Positions 32,529-39,964 of a stretch of 40,018 nt of DNA are shown piece by piece. The position numbers and the translations under genes were made by a program. Source of the stretch: Methanomassiliicoccaceae archaeon (GTDB taxonomy: Archaea > Thermoplasmatota > Thermoplasmata > Methanomassiliicoccales > Methanomethylophilaceae); assembly GCA_009778275.1 (NCBI GenBank), contig WRKC01000102.1:1-40018 (forward strand). Reading direction: 5' to 3'. Under the pieces are notes generated by a model. The model saw only the letters and a program-made list of their open reading frames with translations, was not told where the DNA came from and did not search any database. Each line of letters begins with the position of its first letter. The stretch's first letter is position 1.

Positions 32529-32966
32529 AGTATTTTCTCCTCAGTGACTTTTCGTTTGATGGTTTTTTCCTGCTTCCCCGCCGTGTTCGTCTTATTGTCG
32601 GCGTTCTCTTTTGCGCTTGCGAATTGCACAAAGAGTATACTGCACTGCATTTAAGATGGTATTGTCATCCGATCGGGCGGATATTTTCTCTATAAAAAAT
32701 TGTATGGGGCCGATACATTTCCTCGTAGAGAAGATACCGGCCGGATCAGAGAATATTACCATTACGAAACATATTCAGAGAAACATTTTCATTATCTATT
32801 TTCTAAAAAGATGACCTTTTTTAAAGGCCGCGGATCCGTCTTAACCCGTCTATATCAAAACTTTATTATTTAGTGACATTATATATAATATTGATATGAG
32901 CCGTCGTGACCCCTGATATAGCCGTCGTGACCCTTTGTTCAAACGGACTGAAAGAAAGTGACGCCC
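32529..32966. other. Divergent intergenic region between tube-like and propeller genes
   Basis: 438 bp. The minus-strand promoter of the tube-like gene probably uses TATA ATTTTTTATA (32691-32700). Between it and ATG 32528 a 52-codon minus-strand frame (32492-32650) is open, overlapping the tube start, but is of doubtful reality. The stretch 32701-32870 contains no supported gene. The plus-strand TATA and tandem repeat of the propeller gene occupy 32877-32933. Confidence 0.5.
32877..32933 (+). promoter_or_regulatory. TATA box and tandem 21-bp repeats ahead of the propeller gene
   Basis: ACATTATATATAATATTG (about 32877-32893) is a clear TATA element. Just after it AGCCGTCGTGACCC occurs at 32899-32912 and again at 32920-32933, each preceded by TGATAT, so the copies are 21 bp apart, two helical turns. 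They straddle the expected transcription start, which suits a repressor binding one face of the DNA. Confidence 0.6.
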
Positions 32967-34487
32967 ATGAAAATCAGAAAAAATATGTTCCTCCTATTGG
33001 CTTTGGCGGCGATATTGGTCCTTATTATGCCGGTCACAGTTGTTTCTGCGGCAGACAAGAGCGATCTCTTCAAAGAAAATAACTTCGGCGGGGCCAGCGA
33101 CGATACGTTCCGTTCCGTGGTAGCGGTGCCGGACGGCTTCGTCGCCGTAGGATATTCGGCGGGGGATTCCTTCGGCACAGGCGACTGGGAAGATATCATC
33201 GGAGTAAGCTATATCCATGCGACCATCGTGAAATACGACAGGAGTGGTCATGTGGTCTGGATGAGGGAATTCGGCGGGAATGGCACCGATCAGTTCCGTT
33301 CCGTGATAGCTGTGCAGGATGGGGTCATTGCAGTAGGATATTCGTTTCAAGAGTCCTTCGAGAGCGGCGACTTTATAGGCATCACAGGAAAAGGCGGCGT
33401 CGATGCGATCATTGTGAAATTCGACAACAACGGCGACGTGGTCTGGAAAAAGAACTTCGGCGGCAAAGGCGACGACTATTTCCTATCTGCGGTGGCGACA
33501 CCGGATGGATTCGTCGTTTCGGGACTCGCTACCTCGCCCTCCTTCGACAACGGCGACTGGAAAGGCGTCACCAAAAAAGGCTATATCGATGCGATCACCG
33601 TGAAATTCGACAACAACGGCGACGTGGTCTGGAAGAAGAACTTCGGCGGGTCTGTATACGATTATTTCACCGGTGTGACAGCCGTATCGGACGGCTATGT
33701 CGCAGTTGGGTACTCTTCAGGCGCTTACGGTAACTTTGACTGGGATGGTTACGTGGAAAAGGGCAGCGTTGATGCGATAATCGTGAAATACGACAACAAC
33801 GGCAACGTGGTCTGGAAGAAGAACTTCGGCGGAGGCTATAGCGATTATTTCTATTCGGTAACATCGGTGCCGGACGGGGTCGTTGCCGTAGGGTATTCGG
33901 TGGCGGAGTCCTTCGGCAGCGGCGACTGGGAAGGATTCACCGTAAAGGGCACAATGGGCGGGACCATCGTGAAATTCGACAACAGCGGCAACGTGGTCTG
34001 GAAGAAATGCTTCTGCGGGGCAGGCGCCGATCAATTCCGCTACGTGGTGACGGTATCTGATGGGGTCGTTGCGGTTGGCAGTTCGAGTGCATCGAGCTTC
34101 GGCACCGGCGATTGGACAGGCATCGAGGGAAAGGGGTACGATGATGCCACCGCCGTTAGGTACGACAGTGACGGAGAGGCCGTATGGATAAGGAATTACG
34201 GTGGCGCGGGCGGAGATTGCTTCTATTCAGCAACAACGACATTGGACCATATCGTTGCCGTAGGGTATTCGGACGCGACCTCTTTCGGTAACGGCGATTG
34301 GAAAGGCTTCTATACCAAAGGAGCGCGGGATGCCATCATTGTGAACATATCCACGGGTACGGGGTACATCGGCGACGATGATGACAACAACGGCAACGTC
34401 GACACAATGTTCCTGATATGCATAGCATTGATCGCAGTGATCGGCATCGGCGTGACTGTCGCTCTGCTTAGGAGAAAAGGCGCATAA
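32967..34487 (+). CDS. Exported seven-repeat beta-propeller-like surface protein
   Basis: 506 residues. An N-terminal signal peptide (KIRKNMFLLLALAAILVLIM) is followed by seven repeats of about 60 residues, each with the pattern W-x-K/R-x-F-G-G ... DQF-x-S-V ... VAVGYS ... GDW. A transmembrane helix and basic tail end the protein (LICIALIAVIGIGVTVALL, RRKGA). Seven blades with one conserved pattern suggest a closed seven-bladed propeller facing outside the cell and held by its C-terminus. Ligand unknown. The DNA repeats are almost identical: GTGAAATTCGACAACAACGG recurs at about 33414 and 33600, and with small changes at 33783. I prefer ATG 32967 over the upstream GTG at 32958. Confidence 0.85.
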   Translation: MKIRKNMFLLLALAAILVLIMPVTVVSAADKSDLFKENNFGGASDDTFRSVVAVPDGFVAVGYSAGDSFGTGDWEDIIGVSYIHATIVKYDRSGHVVWMREFGGNGTDQFRSVIAVQDGVIAVGYSFQESFESGDFIGITGKGGVDAIIVKFDNNGDVVWKKNFGGKGDDYFLSAVATPDGFVVSGLATSPSFDNGDWKGVTKKGYIDAITVKFDNNGDVVWKKNFGGSVYDYFTGVTAVSDGYVAVGYSSGAYGNFDWDGYVEKGSVDAIIVKYDNNGNVVWKKNFGGGYSDYFYSVTSVPDGVVAVGYSVAESFGSGDWEGFTVKGTMGGTIVKFDNSGNVVWKKCFCGAGADQFRYVVTVSDGVVAVGSSSASSFGTGDWTGIEGKGYDDATAVRYDSDGEAVWIRNYGGAGGDCFYSATTTLDHIVAVGYSDATSFGNGDWKGFYTKGARDAIIVNISTGTGYIGDDDDNNGNVDTMFLICIALIAVIGIGVTVALLRRKGA

Positions 34488-34588
34488 GACAACTGTCAGA
34501 CAGCCGCTGCAAACCGAATGAGAATACGGCGAACGATACAGAGGCATTTCAATAAACCGATATTTTCAGCTTGGCCGGCCGGCGATAG

Positions 34589-34663
34589 TGGGCCCAAAGA
34601 GATTTGAACTCTCGACCTTCCGGTTATCAGCCGGACGCTCCAGCCAGTCTAAGCTATGGGCCC
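34589..34663 (-). tRNA. tRNA-Ile (GAU)
   Basis: 75-nt cloverleaf on the minus strand. Acceptor stem GGGCCCA/TGGGCCC with discriminator A, D arm GCT...AGC, anticodon stem TCCGG/CCGGA with loop CTGATAA (anticodon GAT), T arm GAGAG-TTCAAAT-CTCTT. The CCA is not encoded. A TATA element (GATTTATATTG on the minus strand, about 34689-34699) lies about 30 bp before the 5' end. Confidence 0.95.
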
Positions 34664-34800
34664 GTACTCACTCGAATAAGGACTTACAATATAAATCTTG
34701 CCAATATCCGCGTTTATCTGGATTTGCCTCGGCCCGCATCGCATTCATTTTAAGATGAATTAAACGATACTTTTCTAATAACAAAGGAACATATACATCT

Positions 34801-35277
34801 GTGAATGAGACGGCAAAGACATTCGAAGAGGTGCAGGACATCCTGCCGAAGAACACATTCTTCATCATGGCCGCCGTGCTGATAGCGACCGACGCCTTCA
34901 TACTGATATGCTCTTTCATTGATGCCGTTGACACACCCGTGTGGATGTTTGCCGCCACATCGGCCATATTTGCCGCGATGATCATCTTTTGCTGGGCTGT
35001 CAAACTCAGGGTCTCCATTGAAGATAACGTGATAAGGATCAGATCCCTCAAACGGTATGCGATACCTTTCGAAGATGTCATCGACCATAAGATAGACGAG
35101 ATCACCGTGATCCGCAACTACAGCGGGTGGGGCATGAAGAAAGTGATCTTCAAGAACCTCATCAGCATAGGATACGACCGCGGCATCTCTCTGAAGCTGA
35201 CGGGAAGAAGAGTGTTCACGATCTCCCTGTCGGACCCTGAAGGATTCGCCTCGTTCCTTCCGTCTCCGTTACGCTGA
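34801..35277 (+). CDS. Two-helix membrane protein with PH-like cytoplasmic domain
   Basis: 158 residues starting at GTG. Two adjacent transmembrane helices (about residues 20-42 and 48-67) are followed by a 90-residue soluble domain with KLRVSIEDNVIRIRSLKRYAIPF, alternating beta strands of the bacterial-PH (YdbS/DUF-type) kind. No catalytic motif. No close operon partner: the convergent tRNA is upstream and a leaderless gene follows 37 bp downstream. The start codon could also be further in, as no ribosome site is obvious; ACATATACAT lies just 10 bp before it. Confidence 0.65.
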   Translation: MNETAKTFEEVQDILPKNTFFIMAAVLIATDAFILICSFIDAVDTPVWMFAATSAIFAAMIIFCWAVKLRVSIEDNVIRIRSLKRYAIPFEDVIDHKIDEITVIRNYSGWGMKKVIFKNLISIGYDRGISLKLTGRRVFTISLSDPEGFASFLPSPLR

Positions 35278-35314
35278 TTGTAAGTATTATTAATCGGGAT
35301 ATCATCGTCAGAGC

Positions 35315-35755
35315 ATGCAGGGTACATTCCATTGGCTCAGGGTCAACGTTTTCTGCTACGCCACCGAGAACGAGGAGGTCATCCATGATGCGATGGCGGA
35401 ATTGCTCGGGACCGATGAGTTCGAGTTGGACATAGCGGATAGTGAGCATGGGAACCGCATATTGATCTTCAGCGCGGAACTGTCCAAACAGAAGGATACG
35501 ACCTCGGTTTTCCTTAAGCTCGGACAGGAGATGATAGGGCAACTCAAAGAGAATCTGGATGACCGGATCGATGATGATTGCGTCTTCTTCCTCAGGCTTG
35601 ACAAACAAGAACTTGTACAGGGAAGATACAGAATAGCGCATCACGGGGACGTTCTGTCCCTGACAGGCAAGATAGCTTCCCATCCGGCCAAGAAAAAGAT
35701 CGCTGTGGGGAAAATGACCGAATTCCTCAGTTCTCTTGATCGTCCGGACATTTGA
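35315..35755 (+). CDS. COG1325-like RNA-binding exosome-associated protein
   Basis: 146 residues. The start FHWLRVNVFCYATENEE and the GNRILIFSAEL strand resemble the archaeal COG1325 family, annotated as a predicted exosome subunit or RNA-binding protein with a ribosomal L5-like fold. A role in RNA processing is therefore likely but not shown. TATA-like TAAGTATTATTAA (35281-35293) is about 27 bp ahead of the ATG, so the message is probably leaderless. The 3' end overlaps the convergent CNNM/CorC gene by 29 bp. Confidence 0.75.
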   Translation: MQGTFHWLRVNVFCYATENEEVIHDAMAELLGTDEFELDIADSEHGNRILIFSAELSKQKDTTSVFLKLGQEMIGQLKENLDDRIDDDCVFFLRLDKQELVQGRYRIAHHGDVLSLTGKIASHPAKKKIAVGKMTEFLSSLDRPDI

Positions 35756-37013
35756 CGTTCTTTGAGGTACAAATCCTGGCTTCTTTCACACGGCGGCTTT
35801 TCATTGATTTTACTGTTATCCTTGAGCCGCCAAGATCTACTATGTCGCCTCTTTTCGGGATGCCTTCGATCCTCTGCGACATGAATTCGCTTACGGAATG
35901 ACCGTGAAAATCGCCGGCGTCGAATTCCACCCCTATCCTTTTCATCATGTCGGCCATCCCCGCCTCGCCCGGGACAACGAAACTTCCGTCCTTGTCCTCA
36001 TGGATGGGGTATATGGCCTCGTCGCTCTCGTCCCAAATGTCCCCGACGAGCTCTTCAAGGATGTCCTCCATCGTCACGATGCCGAGTGTCTTTCCGAAAT
36101 TGTCCAACACCACCGCCAGATGGATGTGCATCTTCTGGAGGTCGCTGAGGAGGACCGCAATGCTCGTGTTCTCGGGAACGAACTTCACTGGCATTATGAT
36201 GTCCTCTGCGGTGAACTGCTCACCGATTACATATCTTGAAAAGAAATCCTTCATATGGACGGCGCCGATGATACGGTCAACGGACCCTTCAAACACCGGT
36301 ATCCTGGAGTATTCCGACTCCAGAAACAGTTCTTTAAGTTCTTCCGAGCCTGTCTTCACATCGACGACGGTTATGTTAGATCTCGGCGTATACATCTCGG
36401 ATACCTTGATGTCGTCGAACTGCATGGCGGATTTGATCAGTTCTCCCTCGCTCTTTTCGAGTGCGCCCTCCTCCGTTACCTCGTCGATCATCACATGAAG
36501 TTCGTCCTCTGTGAACGACGGGGTCTCGGCGGAATCGTTCTTCGCATTCCTTGCCAGAAAGTTCGCTAGCTTGATGAACGCCCATGTTATCGGTGTAAGG
36601 ATCACCATGACGATGTGCATGGAACCGGCAAGCCACAGGGCATAGCGCTCGGCATTCCTTTTGGCCATGGTCTTGGGGGTAACCTCTGCGAACACCAATA
36701 TCACGGTCGCCGTGAACAGCGTAGCTGTGCCGACGCCCCATGCTACGCCCATCAGATCAGAGAAGAGCATCGTCGCCAATGCGGCGATGGTTATGTTCAC
36801 CACGCTGTTGCCGATGAGAGTGGTTGTCAGAAGTTTGTCGTAGTCCTCGTAGATCCTGACAGCCTTCTCCGCTTTCTTATTGCCTTCATATGCAAGGTTC
36901 TTGACCCTTATCAGGTTCATGCCCGTATAGGCCGTCTCGGAACATGCGAAGTATGCCGAAAGCAGGACGAGAACGACCATCAGCAAGATTATCAGTATCA
37001 GGAACAGATCCAT
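35727..37013 (-). CDS. CNNM/CorC (HlyC/TlyC) family transporter-like protein
   Basis: 428 residues. A DUF21 membrane domain with four hydrophobic segments comes first (residues 1-190, including FACSETAYTGMNLIR typical of this family), then two CBS domains (about 205-330, e.g. SEMYTPRSNI and TLGIVTMEDILEELVGDIWDE), then a C-terminal CorC/HlyC domain (from about 340). Members are linked to Mg2+ or Co2+ efflux and homeostasis, with nucleotides sensed by CBS. Length and domain order are normal. It converges on and overlaps the COG1325-like gene. A T-rich promoter region with TATA-like TTTATA is seen before 37100. Confidence 0.92.
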   Translation of the reverse strand: MDLFLILIILLMVVLVLLSAYFACSETAYTGMNLIRVKNLAYEGNKKAEKAVRIYEDYDKLLTTTLIGNSVVNITIAALATMLFSDLMGVAWGVGTATLFTATVILVFAEVTPKTMAKRNAERYALWLAGSMHIVMVILTPITWAFIKLANFLARNAKNDSAETPSFTEDELHVMIDEVTEEGALEKSEGELIKSAMQFDDIKVSEMYTPRSNITVVDVKTGSEELKELFLESEYSRIPVFEGSVDRIIGAVHMKDFFSRYVIGEQFTAEDIIMPVKFVPENTSIAVLLSDLQKMHIHLAVVLDNFGKTLGIVTMEDILEELVGDIWDESDEAIYPIHEDKDGSFVVPGEAGMADMMKRIGVEFDAGDFHGHSVSEFMSQRIEGIPKRGDIVDLGGSRITVKSMKSRRVKEARICTSKNVKCPDDQEN

Positions 37014-37144
37014 CGGTTACACCGTTCGGGCGAGCCAGATATCACATTCGGCTTCGCCTACGTAGAGTTCTATTCGGAACAAGAATATAAACCTTTATGA
37101 AAGAAATGAAATTGTTTTTAAAGGGTTTGACCGCATCGGTTCGT

Positions 37145-37747
37145 TCAGACGCCCATCGAGCTCTTGACTTCCGGTGAGAGAAGCGCGATGAAGGCGTAGA
37201 CGTACACGAAGAACGAACAGAGGCTGCTGATACCCGCCAGAATAAGCCACAGGTCCCCGGAGAATACCACAAAGAACGCTATGAGCGCCAGGATGGCCAA
37301 TATCAGGGTGAACACGAGCAGTATGACCCAAAGGATCTTGCTGATGACGTTCTTGTTTCCGCCGGCGATCTTGAAGGATACCCACAGGTAAATCAGACCG
37401 ATGATTATCTCAATGATGGCTGAGACTATCCCCGCGCCGATATCGCCGATCATGGCTACAGATATTGCAGTGAATATCGCTCCGAGTATTGTCGCGATAC
37501 CGAGGACCCTAAAGAGTCCGGATAAGATCCCGACCTTGTCGTTGGAGCCTTTGCGCACGTTAAATCCGAAGAACATGATAAGCAGACCGAATATCACGCT
37601 ACCGATCGCACTTACAGCAAAAGCCGCTTTGTCCGCGATACTATCCGAATACGCCACCGCGATTGAAGCGACAGCAACAATTATGCTGATGAGACCCACG
37701 ATGATGAGCGCAAGTCCTACTTTTTTATTGTCGTCAAAGAATGACAT
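37145..37747 (-). CDS. Six-helix membrane protein of unknown function
   Basis: 200 residues, almost all hydrophobic, with about six transmembrane helices in pairs (around residues 10-32, 42-60, 75-95, 100-122, 137-160, 165-190). The only polar stretches are short loops such as NVRKGSNDKVG. No signature residues; the family is not recognised. The start at 37747 is followed by SFFDDNKK. TATA-like AT-rich DNA (37765-37780) precedes it. It stands apart from its neighbours. Confidence 0.72.
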   Translation of the reverse strand: MSFFDDNKKVGLALIIVGLISIIVAVASIAVAYSDSIADKAAFAVSAIGSVIFGLLIMFFGFNVRKGSNDKVGILSGLFRVLGIATILGAIFTAISVAMIGDIGAGIVSAIIEIIIGLIYLWVSFKIAGGNKNVISKILWVILLVFTLILAILALIAFFVVFSGDLWLILAGISSLCSFFVYVYAFIALLSPEVKSSMGV

Positions 37748-37802
37748 GGAAAAAGTACCGAATTTATTATATTTAAGTATTTCTTAAAAAATAGAGTGTT
37801 TA

Positions 37803-37931
37803 TTATCTTCTGGGTCTTTTGAAAAGGATTTTTATTGCCTGTTCCGTCGCCGCACGCTCTGCATTAACGGCGTCCGTCCTTTTGTCTTTGAGACCCTCTA
37901 TTAGTTCCTTTATTGTTTTCTTATTTGTATC
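37803..37931 (-). CDS. Possible small coiled-coil ORF lacking a standard start codon
   Basis: An open minus-strand stretch of 42 codons ends with TAA at 37803. Its last part reads as an amphipathic helix (IKELIEGLKDKRTDAVNAE ... LFKRPRR), with codon use like real genes. The open stretch begins right after a TAG and contains no ATG, GTG or TTG at its head. An AT-rich TATA (TATATAATAAAATAG on the minus strand) lies just before. It may use a rare start, be the 3' remnant of a lost gene, or continue upstream through TAG. Weakly supported. Confidence 0.3.
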   Translation of the reverse strand, partial: DTNKKTIKELIEGLKDKRTDAVNAERAATEQAIKILFKRPRR

Positions 37932-37983
37932 CTATTTTATTATATATCTGGAAAGCGTAATGCGGGGAAGAGAGTGAAAACCG

Positions 37984-38208
37984 ATGCCGGTTGAGTTCAA
38001 ATACGAAATTGTCGAGAAGATCGCAGTTCTCTCGGAATCATCAAAGGGCTGGACGAAAGAGCTGAACCTGATCAGCTGGAATGACAGGGACCCGAAATAC
38101 GATATCAGAGAATGGTCTCCCGATGGGGAGAAGATGGGAAAGGGCATAACGCTGTCCGACGAAGAGATGGAGATATTGAAAAAAGCTCTTGAGGGCCGAG
38201 ATATCTGA
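37984..38208 (+). CDS. YdbC/PC4-like small nucleic-acid-binding protein
   Basis: 74 residues matching the YdbC branch of the PC4 (transcriptional coactivator p15-like) fold: KYEIVEKIAVLSESSKGWTK, then ELNLISWNDRDPKYDIREW and MGKGITLSDEEMEIL. These proteins bind single-stranded DNA as dimers and occur in bacteria and archaea. GAGAGTGA lies upstream of the ATG, and the AT-rich ATTATATATC (about 37938-37947) is the likely TATA. It is monocistronic. Confidence 0.88.
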   Translation: MPVEFKYEIVEKIAVLSESSKGWTKELNLISWNDRDPKYDIREWSPDGEKMGKGITLSDEEMEILKKALEGRDI

Positions 38209-38381
38209 GAACCCCATCCAAACCATTTTAAAATATCACCTTTTGCGGCCGGGTTCAACAGTAACGTTTTTAAACTGAATGATATGTGTAGATACAGGCA
38301 TTCAAATATTGCTCCTAGTCCATCGTTGAAGAGGCAAAGGTAGAGTATTGGGAATACCCAAAGAAAACAGAGGAATAAAAA

Positions 38382-38582
38382 ATGGCCTACGGAAGCGGAG
38401 GATTTAGGGGAGACCGCAGGGATCAACCCAAGGAATATTTTAAGACAAAATGCTCGGACTGCGGTAACGAGTGCGAGGTGCCGTTCAAGCCTACACAGGG
38501 AAGGCCTGTGTACTGCAGGGACTGCTTCAAGAAACACCAGCCCGAGGGAAGGAGCGGCGGCGGGGACAGAAGGAGATTCTGA
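38382..38582 (+). CDS. CxxC zinc-binding small protein
   Basis: 66 residues. The central CSDCGNEC ... YCRDC core (two CxxC pairs about 18 residues apart) fits the CxxC-x(17)-CxxC domain found in small archaeal and bacterial proteins. Both ends are glycine/arginine-rich (GSGGFRGDRRD at the start, GGGDRRRF at the end), suggesting RNA binding. AGAGGA precedes the ATG. TTTTTAAAC (about 38266-38274) is a plausible TATA, giving a leader of about 85 nt, unusually long for this window; it contains a small TTGGG/CCCAA hairpin (38348-38361). Confidence 0.82.
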   Translation: MAYGSGGFRGDRRDQPKEYFKTKCSDCGNECEVPFKPTQGRPVYCRDCFKKHQPEGRSGGGDRRRF

Positions 38583-38643
38583 TCTTCCTTCAAACGATTT
38601 ACCCTTTCTTAAAGCGCGGTATCCGCGCTTTCAGATCACACCA

Positions 38644-38829
38644 TCATCTCATCTTTTTACGGTTTTCCATCGTTTCGATCATGTTTATTTTGAAGAATAC
38701 GTTTGAGATCGAAAATGTGATGACGAACAGCGAAACGCCTATGATAAGGAGCAGGACCCCCGCCGTCTTGTTGGAAGTGAAATAGATCATCGATCCGGCC
38801 GCGACCGACAACACGCCGACGGCCATCAC
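38644..38829 (-). CDS. Small two-helix membrane protein, possibly 3' part of a nonsense-interrupted zinc-ribbon gene
   Basis: 61 residues from ATG 38829 form two transmembrane helices (VGVLSVAAGSMIYF and AGVLLLIIGVSLFVITF) with a basic tail. The frame continues upstream with a coding look (GDWLVYEKERRINYIV) but without a standard ATG until an ATG at 38973. That extended frame begins MYACGGS, then TGA (38950-38952), then CSGHRICGKIRG, like a short zinc ribbon. So the true gene may be about 110 codons long and interrupted by TGA, or a pseudogene. Function unknown. Confidence 0.5.
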   Translation of the reverse strand: MMAVGVLSVAAGSMIYFTSNKTAGVLLLIIGVSLFVITFSISNVFFKINMIETMENRKKMR

Positions 38830-39001
38830 GATGTAATTGATCCTTCTCTCTTTTTCATAGACCAGCCAATCACCCGCTGTCTCATCATCATTCCGTCCGG
38901 TGCCTGCAGCCGCCCCCCGGATCTTTCCGCATATCCTGTGTCCACTGCATCATGAACCGCCGCATGCGTACATATGCCCCAGGGGGTGCGTGACCGAGTT
39001 C

Positions 39002-39400
39002 TCAGGCCAGTTTTGTCCCTGCTGCAGGAGATGCGCCCTGCTCGAAGACCGCATCGACCCTGAACACCCAAACGGCCGCCGCCTTGAGTCCGATCGCCGC
39101 AAGCTCTTTGTTCATGGCCTCGTACTCCGGGCCGCTCTCAAGGCGCGCCCTTGCGGTGCAATCGATCTCAAAAGCATCTTTCCCCGCGTTGATCAGGAAT
39201 GCCGCCTTTGAATTCTCCAGAAGGTTCTTTGCCGACACTTTCATCAGCACCTCTCCGACCACCATCGTGTCTGCCGTCGGCGCTGCGATGCTGCCGGCGA
39301 CTATCGCGTGAGGCTTCGCGTCTTTCGATGCCGTCACGAGTATCTTGGTCGTCGTTCGGGCCCTGATCAGCTCCAGTACATTATTGGGAATGTTTGCCAT
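39002..39400 (-). CDS. Pyridoxamine 5'-phosphate oxidase-like FMN split-barrel protein
   Basis: 132 residues of the flavin split-barrel fold: ILVTASKDAKPHAIVAG in the first strand pair, LMKVSAKNLLENSKAAFLIN in the middle and WVFRVDAVFE at the end. Such stand-alone proteins bind FMN or F420 and act as oxidases, reductases or heme-binding proteins; the exact reaction is unknown. AGGTGAG ahead of ATG 39400 is a good ribosome site. TATA-like TAAAATATAC (minus strand, about 39432-39441) is about 35 bp upstream. Confidence 0.83.
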   Translation of the reverse strand: MANIPNNVLELIRARTTTKILVTASKDAKPHAIVAGSIAAPTADTMVVGEVLMKVSAKNLLENSKAAFLINAGKDAFEIDCTARARLESGPEYEAMNKELAAIGLKAAAVWVFRVDAVFEQGASPAAGTKLA

Positions 39401-39472
39401 TTGCTCACCTGTGTAGAAATCGAACTACGAGTATATTTTAGGAACGGTCCCCCGAACAAAAACCGACGGGCC

Positions 39473-39577
39473 TCACGCTTCTTTGGGTCTTCTGACCCAA
39501 TTGAGTATCGCCATGAACGCTGCGTAACAGGTCACGACCGCGATGGGGAGGAAGAATTCAGATATCTCTGTGGTCAC
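39473..39577 (-). CDS. Very small single-helix membrane protein (leaderless GTG start)
   Basis: 34 residues starting at GTG 39577: TTEISEFFLPIAVVTCYAA begins it and the tail is ILNWVRRPKEA. One hydrophobic helix is followed by a basic end, the usual layout of tiny inner-membrane proteins. The TATA box AATAAATAG (minus strand, 39599-39607) is centred 26 bp before the GTG, exactly the leaderless spacing seen for other genes here. No family is recognised. Confidence 0.55.
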   Translation of the reverse strand: MTTEISEFFLPIAVVTCYAAFMAILNWVRRPKEA

Positions 39578-39601
39578 GAACCCATTATCGCATATCGCTA
39601 T

Positions 39602-39964
39602 TTATTCATTTTTGTCCAGCGAACGTATGCGCTGTATGACTATCTTCAGCTTTCCCTCCTTATAGTAGGGGGCGGGCCTGCATTCGTATCCTTTGTCGAT
39701 ATTCGTGCACTTGAATTTGCGCCCGCGGTGATGAGGACCGCCGAGCGTATGATTCGCGACGCAGCTGTCGCAGCAACATGTGGCCCCGAACAGCTCGTAG
39801 CATTTCGACCCGACGGCATCCTCAAGGGAAATGCCTAGGTTGCGCTGTGCGGCACGGTTCATCCATATCACATTCCTGTCGGAATCGTTGATGATGAGCA
39901 TTTCGTCTACCTCGTCCATTATTATGTTGAGAAGATTCTCCGCCGAAACGCCGTCGATGCCCAT
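39602..39964 (-). CDS. Short cysteine-rich PAS-domain protein
   Basis: 120 residues. The N-terminal PAS core (MDEVDEMLIINDSDRNVIWMN and NLGISLEDAVG) is followed by a cysteine cluster (GATCCCDSC) typical of PAS proteins with C-rich inserts in Thermoplasmata and methanogens, and the final PYYKEGKL strands. PAS domains sense ligands, redox or light; there is no output domain, so it may act through a partner. The AT-rich DNA before ATG 39964 contains ATTAATGCAT near 39985-39994, at leaderless spacing. The tiny membrane gene promoter lies in its 3' end. Confidence 0.75.
   Translation of the reverse strand: MGIDGVSAENLLNIIMDEVDEMLIINDSDRNVIWMNRAAQRNLGISLEDAVGSKCYELFGATCCCDSCVANHTLGGPHHRGRKFKCTNIDKGYECRPAPYYKEGKLKIVIQRIRSLDKNE

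Noticed and set aside
32492..32650. A 52-codon minus-strand frame ahead of the tube-like gene
   Set aside because: The TATA at 32691-32700 would suit it, but its end overlaps the tube-like gene in another frame and the product has no recognisable feature.
32899..32933. The tandem repeats as a CRISPR remnant
   Set aside because: Only two 14-bp copies, 7 bp apart, far shorter than CRISPR repeats and spacers, and no cas gene nearby.
33414..33850. Repeated DNA in the propeller gene as a mobile-element or CRISPR repeat
   Set aside because: The period of about 186 bp is in frame and fully explained by the protein repeat.
34492..34502. CTGTCAGACAG after the propeller gene as a terminator
   Set aside because: Stem of 5 bp with a single-base centre and no T run after it.
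37932..38537. A 201-codon minus-strand frame antisense to the YdbC-like and CxxC genes, ending in TAG
   Set aside because: Both plus-strand genes under it are recognisable families with ribosome sites; the antisense product is low-complexity, and its TAG end is therefore not counted as a gene terminator.
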